A stretch of DNA of 64,000 nt, taken from positions 14,575,001-14,639,000 of the forward strand of contig OZ005612.1 in assembly GCA_963930655.1 (NCBI GenBank), written 5' to 3'. Each line of letters starts with the position of its first letter. Within the stretch, counting starts at the first letter, position 1. Below the pieces are notes generated by a model. It had not been told where the DNA came from. It was given only the letters and a program-made list of their open reading frames with translations, and did no database searches. This document shows, one piece after another, positions 58,071 through 64,000 of this stretch. Origin of the DNA: Myrica gale (taxonomy: Eukaryota; Streptophyta; Magnoliopsida; Fagales; Myricaceae). Made by a program: the position numbers and the translations under genes.

Positions 58071-59770
58071 GACTCCGGGCAATATTCAGCAATGACAGGA
58101 GTAGGACGTGCATGACCGAAAAGGCTATTGTCTGGAGAAAGAGAGTGCAGGGGACATGAATCTGGAGACAAATGAGCGTCAAGAGAGTTCAAAAAGTCCC
58201 GTGTGGTACCTGGAGCAAGTTGCCGAGTGATGATTAAAGGTTCCAAGCGTGAAAGTTCAAAGTCATGAGCATCCGAGTCAGGAGAAATGGGACTATTCGA
58301 TGTTGTGGATGGTATTTCTGCCGTGGGTGACAAATGGAGAAGGGATGAAGGCATATGGCAAAGGACAGAGGGCGGTGAGGGGGGTGGAGAGTGAGAGTGC
58401 ATGGTCATGTTGTGAGATACGTAGGATGGTGTATGGGAGCATGCAATGGCGTTATTTATAACCGAAGTGGGTGGGGGAATTTGTGGGTAGGATGAAATAG
58501 CTGACGCACTCTGTGGAATATGTGGAGGAAGTGAATTAGTGAAAGCTGCAACAAACGGCACCTGTAGAGGAACACGACAAGAAGGAGGATAAAGATCCTG
58601 TAATGCAAATCCATTTACTTGATCAGGGGATCTGAACCAAGCCGAAGTGGTCAAAGAGCCAGGCTTAGGTGCTAATGATGATAAGAGGTCCGGTCGGTAA
58701 GAGAGGGGATGAGCAGGAGAGGTGATCAGTGGTAATAAATGTGAAATAATGAGTGTAGAATTAATGAAGGTCATCTTGTCTGTAGTAGCACCAGAATTCG
58801 GAGCCTGCTGCGCCTTTAATTTTGTAGTAGAAGTCCAAGGGGGTTCCGGATGAGTGCCAGCAGTGCAAGAGAGGGGAACCATATGAGAGGGGGTGTGTCG
58901 GGAAGGATAACAATCCACCGCCGATGTTGACTGAAAAGAACCAGAAGGACCAAGCACTGTAGAAGGAATATGCGAGCCAGCTGCACCTGACGAAGAATGG
59001 AGAACTGAAGTGGCCGAAGCTGCAAAAAAAGAGCTATCCCAGGGATTTGCACGTAACCAAGGACCATACCGTTGCATAGAACTCAACAAGGTCTCATGAG
59101 GGCACAACGAAAGAGAATGTCCAATACGACCACATTTGTAACAGAAATCTTATAATTTCTCATAACGAAAGCTAACAAAAGTATCCGGCAAATTGGGACA
59201 AGGAAGAAGAAAACCTTCCTGGAGAGGATTGTTGATATTGAAACAGACCTTTATACGAAAAAACCGCTTACAAGAAATCCCAGTCGGAAGCTTTTCAATC
59301 TCAAGCAACTTACCCACAGACACACCAATAGTGGAGATGGTGGAGTGGTTCATACCAGACATGGGTAAGCCATGTAGTTGAATCCAGAAAGAAGATTGAG
59401 TAAGATTAACCTCATCAATAGTAATAGTCGGGGACCAATTCTGAAGCACAAGAAGATGACCTTTGAAATTACACGGAGCCAATTGCAGAACCTTATCCTT
59501 GTCCTTAGAACAAGAAAAGTGAAATAGATATGTAGAGTGCTCCATAGCCTCAATCTTCAGATCAATAGCAAATTTCCATACAGCCAATATAGTATTAATG
59601 ATGATAGATTTACCAGGAGGTCAAAGGTCAATAACCTTTCCAATGAGAACAGTATTGGACACGTGGGATGCAACATCCAGGTTAAGACAAAGTCGATCCG
59701 GAAGAGTCTCCCACAACATCTCTTCGGTGTTCCTGGTAATAAGATCCAAATCACCTGCGAAATCAGACAT
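58071..59770 (-). pseudogene. LINE ORF1, N-terminal part (DUF4283 and zinc knuckle)
   Basis: From ATG at 59770 (MSDFAGDLDL) one frame runs through a DUF4283-like domain (about residues 60-170: VLQNWSPTITIDEV, FWIQLHGLPMSGMN, RIKVCFNINNPL) and a CCHC knuckle (CYKCGRIGHSLSLC, near 59110-59150). A long Ser/Pro-rich region then leads up to the CACTA border. Two in-frame stops interrupt it: TGA at 59621-59623 and TAA at 59150-59152. Otherwise the frame is kept, so decay is mild. Confidence 0.9.
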
Positions 59771-60037
59771 GGGAAATAGAGCCACGCAGAGAGCAAAAGG
59801 TAGCAGGAGAAAAGCCGTTCAGAAGAAGCAGATAGGGAGCCACAGCAGAAAAGCAAAAGAAGATCCCAAAAAAGATGAGAAAGAAGAAAAGCTAAGAACA
59901 GGTGTAGAGAAAAGGAAGGAAGACAGATTGATGAAGAAGGAGCAAAAACCAGATATGACTGCTGGAAGAAAAGACAGATAAACTCTCAGTTTTTTTTCAC
60001 AGCCTCTCTCTCTCCGTTTTTATGTGGTCACCTTCTT

Positions 60038-62519
60038 TAATGCTTTTCCTTTTTGATAACTGGGATCTATAGTGATTGTCAATTTTGCAATAGCTCGCTC
60101 GAATCCATTTCCCTTGATCGATTGGCAAGAGGCCCCGCATTTTTTAGTCCGAATAGCGCCGTCTCATTGTAAAAATACAGTTCTATGTCTATGATAAATG
60201 ATGTTTTCTCCTGATCGGCAGAAGCCATTCAGATTTTATTGTACCCAAAAAGGTTACCAGTAATAATAAGAGCCGTACTCGGCTGTAGAGTCGACAATCG
60301 AGTAGGTCGGTGCGGGCGGGGTAAGGAGAAGCTCTCTTTTAAGCAGTATCAATTAAGGTCAATGAAATTAACGCACATTCCTCAGTTTTTGTTAGCTTTC
60401 TTGACCATCACAACATTGATTAACCATTCAGCTAACTCCTACATCTAAATCATTAAAATATTACACTTATAAAAAAAATCATTAAAATATTACATTTTTT
60501 TTTCTAAATTTTGTCTCTATCCCAGCTTCCATCCTCCAAAGACTATAAAAAGAGTTTCGTTGAACCCGGTTATTAAACCAAGAAATAAAAATGATTGTTT
60601 ATAATATTACAATTATTTTTTTATTGTATAAAATTTATTCTTCCAAGAAAAAGTGGACCAAGAATATTTCATTTACTTTGAAAACAACTCATTCATTGAT
60701 ATTCAAAGAGGTTCAAAATTTCAATTACAAGCTCTAAAAAATTAATCAGACCTTCTGTAGAGGTAACGGACTAACTAAACTGAGCTTCCCTAAAACAACA
60801 GGAGAGGAGGGGATTCTTGTAGCTTCTCCTTAAAGTTTTTTTTGTTTACTCGAAGCTCGTTTGAATGATACAATTTTTTTTTTAAAAAAAATACAGTTAC
60901 TTTTTCACTAACTCCAATACCCTTTTTTACAAACTCTAACAATTTTTTCACAAATTACAACAATTTTTTACAATTTTCAATATTATTTTACAAATTTCAA
61001 CAACTTTTTTACCTCTGAAAAGAATCTACACTGTCTCCAACAACAAAAATTTCACCAAAATTTTTTATGTCCAATCTTTTCCTTTTGTTGAAGTCAAGTA
61101 TTTATGACTACATAGCGCATGACTAATCTAAAAAATTTCAAACTCTAAAAATGTCTATAATACATAAAAATGTAATATCTATGCTTTTTTTTCTAAGCAA
61201 TCATCGTAGCATTAATCACGTATCCGAAGTACACACGAGAATGCTACCCTCACAGTTTAAAACTTCACAGGGAAGGGCGCTACTACAGACTTCCCCAGAT
61301 ACGATGTTTTCAAAACACCACCTGGCAACGTTTTGGGCCAGGTAATTACCTTCCCTATGAGTGTAGATGTATACCAAAATGTGTCTGTGTATATAATATG
61401 TTATACATTTGTGATATATATGATACATTTATGTAAACTTTGTTCGCTAAATTTGACTCATATAAATGAGCTCAAATGATTCAAGTCAGCCCATGTGAAC
61501 TTTGTTTGCTAGCCAAAACTGAGCTGAACCGAGTTTAAGTAAATTTGACTCATTCAATATTCAAGCCAAAATTGTATTAAACAAATGGAACATGAGTTGG
61601 ACTTAATAGAGCTCGAGAATAGTCAGGACCCCACGTTCGCTCCAATATTACGACGGAGTAGAAGAAAGAATGGTATTGGATCGAAAAGGTAATAGCATTA
61701 CATTTGTCAGCGTAACGCAAAAACAAACAGCTGGTAAACTAAACTGGAGAAAGCATCACCATGATTTCTCTTGCAAACTTCTTTGTAAAATGTACCTCGT
61801 AGATTCGTAACCAGATAAAAAAAAAAAGTGCTTCGTTATGAGCTTCCCTCTTAGCCTGTCTCCAGAGATTTAGTAGTATTTCAATCGGCCCTGAAGATTC
61901 GTAACCAGATAAAAAAAAAAAAGAAAAAAAAAGTGCTTCGTTATGAGCTTCCCTCTTACCCCTGTCTCCAGAGATTTAGTTGTATTTCAATCTGCTGGCC
62001 CTCATCTACACAAGTCCTTATAACTGGGAAGCAACCTAGTCTTCCGAATACAGTATTCTCACTTGTGGGTACATAGGATTTAGTGAGTCAACAAAAGAGC
62101 CAAAGGCCGCTGTTGCTGCATCATATCTCTGAGAATCCTGAAAGCTAGAGAAAATCCTCTTTGGGTCATATCAGTGACCCATCAAGCTTATACACCAGGG
62201 AAGTAGTATATCATTTTACACAGCTTGAACTAAATTTGTTGATGTTAAATCTCTTTTAATCAATAGAAGAGGAAATCTCATGAGCTTCATTATTTCCTTG
62301 AGATCCAAAGACAATAATAGTGCAAGGATATGCCAGGCTGTAATAGCATTGCGGCAATGAAATCCAAAAGCAAATATCAAAGTTCAACTTTCATATGGCC
62401 ACGAGGCAGAGACCCTGCAAAAACAGAAGGGAACAAATTAGAAGCTTGAACATTTTGGCTTATTTTATAGGAGAGCATTTGTGCAATATATATATACTCA
62501 TCTAAGGACACCCAAACCA
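60038..62519. other. Intergenic DNA and 3' flank of the bHLH gene
   Basis: AT-rich, with no gene recognised. A MITE-like block (about 60860-61060, repeated acaatttttt and tttcaacaac units) resembles the one at 11.9 kb. From about 61.8 kb onward it is likely the 3' UTR and downstream region of the minus-strand bHLH gene. Confidence 0.5.
61801..62003. repeat. Tandem duplication downstream of the bHLH gene
   Basis: The unit agattcgtaaccagataaaa ... gtgcttcgttatgagcttcc ... tccagagatttagt occurs twice (61801-61894 and 61895-62003). The copies differ by the length of the A-run and a few bases. The high identity suggests a recent event. Confidence 0.9.
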
Positions 62520-64000
62520 CTACACACCATCTGGATCTTGGCTACGGGAGGGAGCAGTGGTTCCGTAGCTCATGTGGACAACATTGTGGAGCTCGTCCTC
62601 CCAGACATTAGGTACCTGTATAGTCAACCATATCAAAAGAAAAGTTAATTGCGACACATGGAGACTCATGTGTCCACAGGAAATTGGTAAACCCACAGGC
62701 GTACAGGAAATTGGTGAGATTGCAAAAAGGATGATGTTTGGCCTACCCACTGAAACTTATTTACTGTATAGAATATGCCCAACTTCCCCTTGAGTGACAT
62801 AATAGAGGAACAAAATCAAAATTAACTACGAGCACCTCTAGAGTAAGCAGGGGATGAGAAACTACAAATTCTGGCTATGAATTAAAAGATACCCGTGTAT
62901 GTTCCTTGAGTCTTCCCGTCATTGGAGTCAAATGGGAACTAATGTTTCTTTGAAGTAAGTCGGATGAGCTTCCTGTGGCAGGAAGACCAGCTTGAATAAG
63001 ACCTTGTTGAGATGGATGTAATGAAGGATAAGCCATAGGCATGTCAGGCGAAAATCCCAGAGTAGCCGAAGTAGCCATTTGTGACTGAAGGATCTGCACA
63101 GTTTCAGAATTTGTTAAGGGAAGCACAAGGGGTGTATATAATGATTTCGGTACTGAAATGTTTGTAATATTATTTTACATCTTTTGCCAGTAGCCCTTCG
63201 ATGTTAAAATCTAGCCGTGGATTTACAGATGAGAGCTTCATTGACAAAAACTGCAAGAATTAGAGTAAGCGTTAACACAGACGAACCATGAACTGGTAGA
63301 AATGCACCTTTATGGTATTCATGTGAAACAATAATATAAGTAAAGGGTTCATCCAAAGTTCTCATTAGTAAGAAAGTGCAAAGTTCTTCTAGTCCTCATC
63401 TTCATCTCAAAAGCAAGACCTAATGGCAATGATTTTATGTGCTGTTGCAATGGTCAATCATTTATCTGTGCGAGTAGATAAGTTATACAAATTTTCTGTA
63501 GCTCAGTTGTCTCAACAAAACTTCTCACAAAATAATGAGATGATGCTGACGGAAACCAATGAGACAGGAAACTCCAGTAACAACAGATAAATTGAAAATC
63601 ACTGACTTGCAAGAATGGCAAACAAACAGCTTGTTACTCCCATACCTCAACCTGTCGTTGCAGTGATTGTACATAGTTGATGATTTCATCCAGCATCACC
63701 GCTTTACCAGTGACCTTCAAAAACAAATAAAATCACAAACATTGAACACATTACACACAATTCTGGCAAGAATTTTGACCTAATTATGCTCTTTAAGCGA
63801 CTTGACTTCAATGAACCAACCTTGCTGCAACCAGGTACAAGGTCTTGAAGAAACTTCATCCTTTCACTGATCTTTTCTCTTCTTACCTATAACCAGAATC
63901 GTTTAATTCCAACCCAAATACTATATCCATGAAAATGTTTGGTTTTTATTTCAAAAACTACCATCTGGTCTTACTCTTTCTGCAAGACTATGGCTATTAG
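62520..64000 (-). CDS. bHLH transcription factor, CIB subfamily (partial, C-terminal six exons)
   Basis: Minus-strand exons from the window edge: 63975-64000 (NSHSLAER), 63821-63886 ([20 protein letters not shown]), 63646-63714 ([20 protein letters not shown]), 63179-63250 ([20 protein letters not shown]), 62893-63093 ([29 protein letters not shown]) and 62520-62615 ([18 protein letters not shown]). All junctions are GT-AG and in phase, with stop TAG at 62520-62522. The basic region shows the H-E-R pattern for E-box binding. The helix-loop-helix is complete and identical in style to CIB1/bHLH49/bHLH74-type factors, some of which act with cryptochromes in light and flowering control. The C-terminus is most like bHLH49. 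The N-terminal half lies outside the window. Confidence 0.95.

Larger units (their letters stand above)
48693..60021 (-). mobile_element. Near full-length L1-type LINE, 7.0 kb, split by a CACTA
   Basis: Minus orientation. The 16-bp target duplication atgtggtcaccttctt is perfect (48677-48692 and 60022-60037). An impure A-tail (complement of cttctttttttgtt) ends the element at the low-coordinate side. Removing the 4332-bp CACTA and one 3-bp duplication leaves 6994 bp, about the size of a full plant L1. ORF1 has DUF4283, a CCHC knuckle and a proline-rich tail. ORF2 has endonuclease, reverse transcriptase and RNase H. Each ORF carries stops or frame changes, so it is inactive. Confidence 0.95.

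Overview
This window is nuclear DNA of a flowering plant, very probably a (woody) eudicot. The evidence is AT-rich intergenic DNA, short GT-AG introns, plant-specific gene families (GEKO1, CYSTM, GEM-like, CIB-type bHLH) and the usual plant mobile elements (Ty1/copia, L1-type LINE with C-terminal RNase H, CACTA, MULE, MITE). The species cannot be told from the sequence. Host genes take up only a small part of the window.

Host genes. (1) A tRNA-Val(UAC)-like gene at 1787-1858. (2) A complete nine-exon GEKO1/DTD2 D-aminoacyl-tRNA deacylase gene on + (7036-11374, 317 aa). (3) A decayed GEM-like GRAM-domain gene on + (about 17617-19144). (4) A complete three-exon CYSTM gene on + (26200-27438, 78 aa) whose exons are too short to stand out as open frames. 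(5) The last six exons of a CIB-type bHLH transcription factor on - (62520 to beyond 64000). A short NPSN11-like first exon lies at 41125-41199.

Mobile elements, left to right: a 4.8-kb MULE-like element (1907-6708) ending about 330 bp upstream of the GEKO1 start codon; an inverted pair of LINE fragments (14.2-15.1 kb) and an inverted pair of copia fragments (16.0-17.4 kb); a TRIM-like LTR (17.5 kb); a nearly whole copia element (19190-24218) just downstream of the GEM-like pseudogene; a 1.8-kb Pack-MULE (27929-29751); a nested LTR-element patchwork (35.4-40.3 kb); a LINE 3' end (40.3-40.8 kb); a 670-bp MULE-type MITE (41659-42328); a 3.4-kb CACTA (42514-45936); a decayed CACTA transposase region (46.9-48.5 kb); and a near full-length 7-kb LINE (48693-60021, minus) split by a 4.3-kb CACTA (53736-58067).

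The most interesting objects are the gene-capturing elements. The CACTA at 53736-58067 carries intron-containing fragments of two unrelated host genes, a RUS/DUF647 gene and the Xaa-Pro aminopeptidase APP1 gene, in the same orientation. The Pack-MULE at 27929-29751 carries at least one host-like membrane-protein segment plus a second small ORF with its own TATA-like box. It sits in a segment whose diverged copy near 46.0-46.5 kb lacks the element, giving a natural empty site. No new enzymatic or defence system was recognised; the novelty lies in gene capture and nesting.
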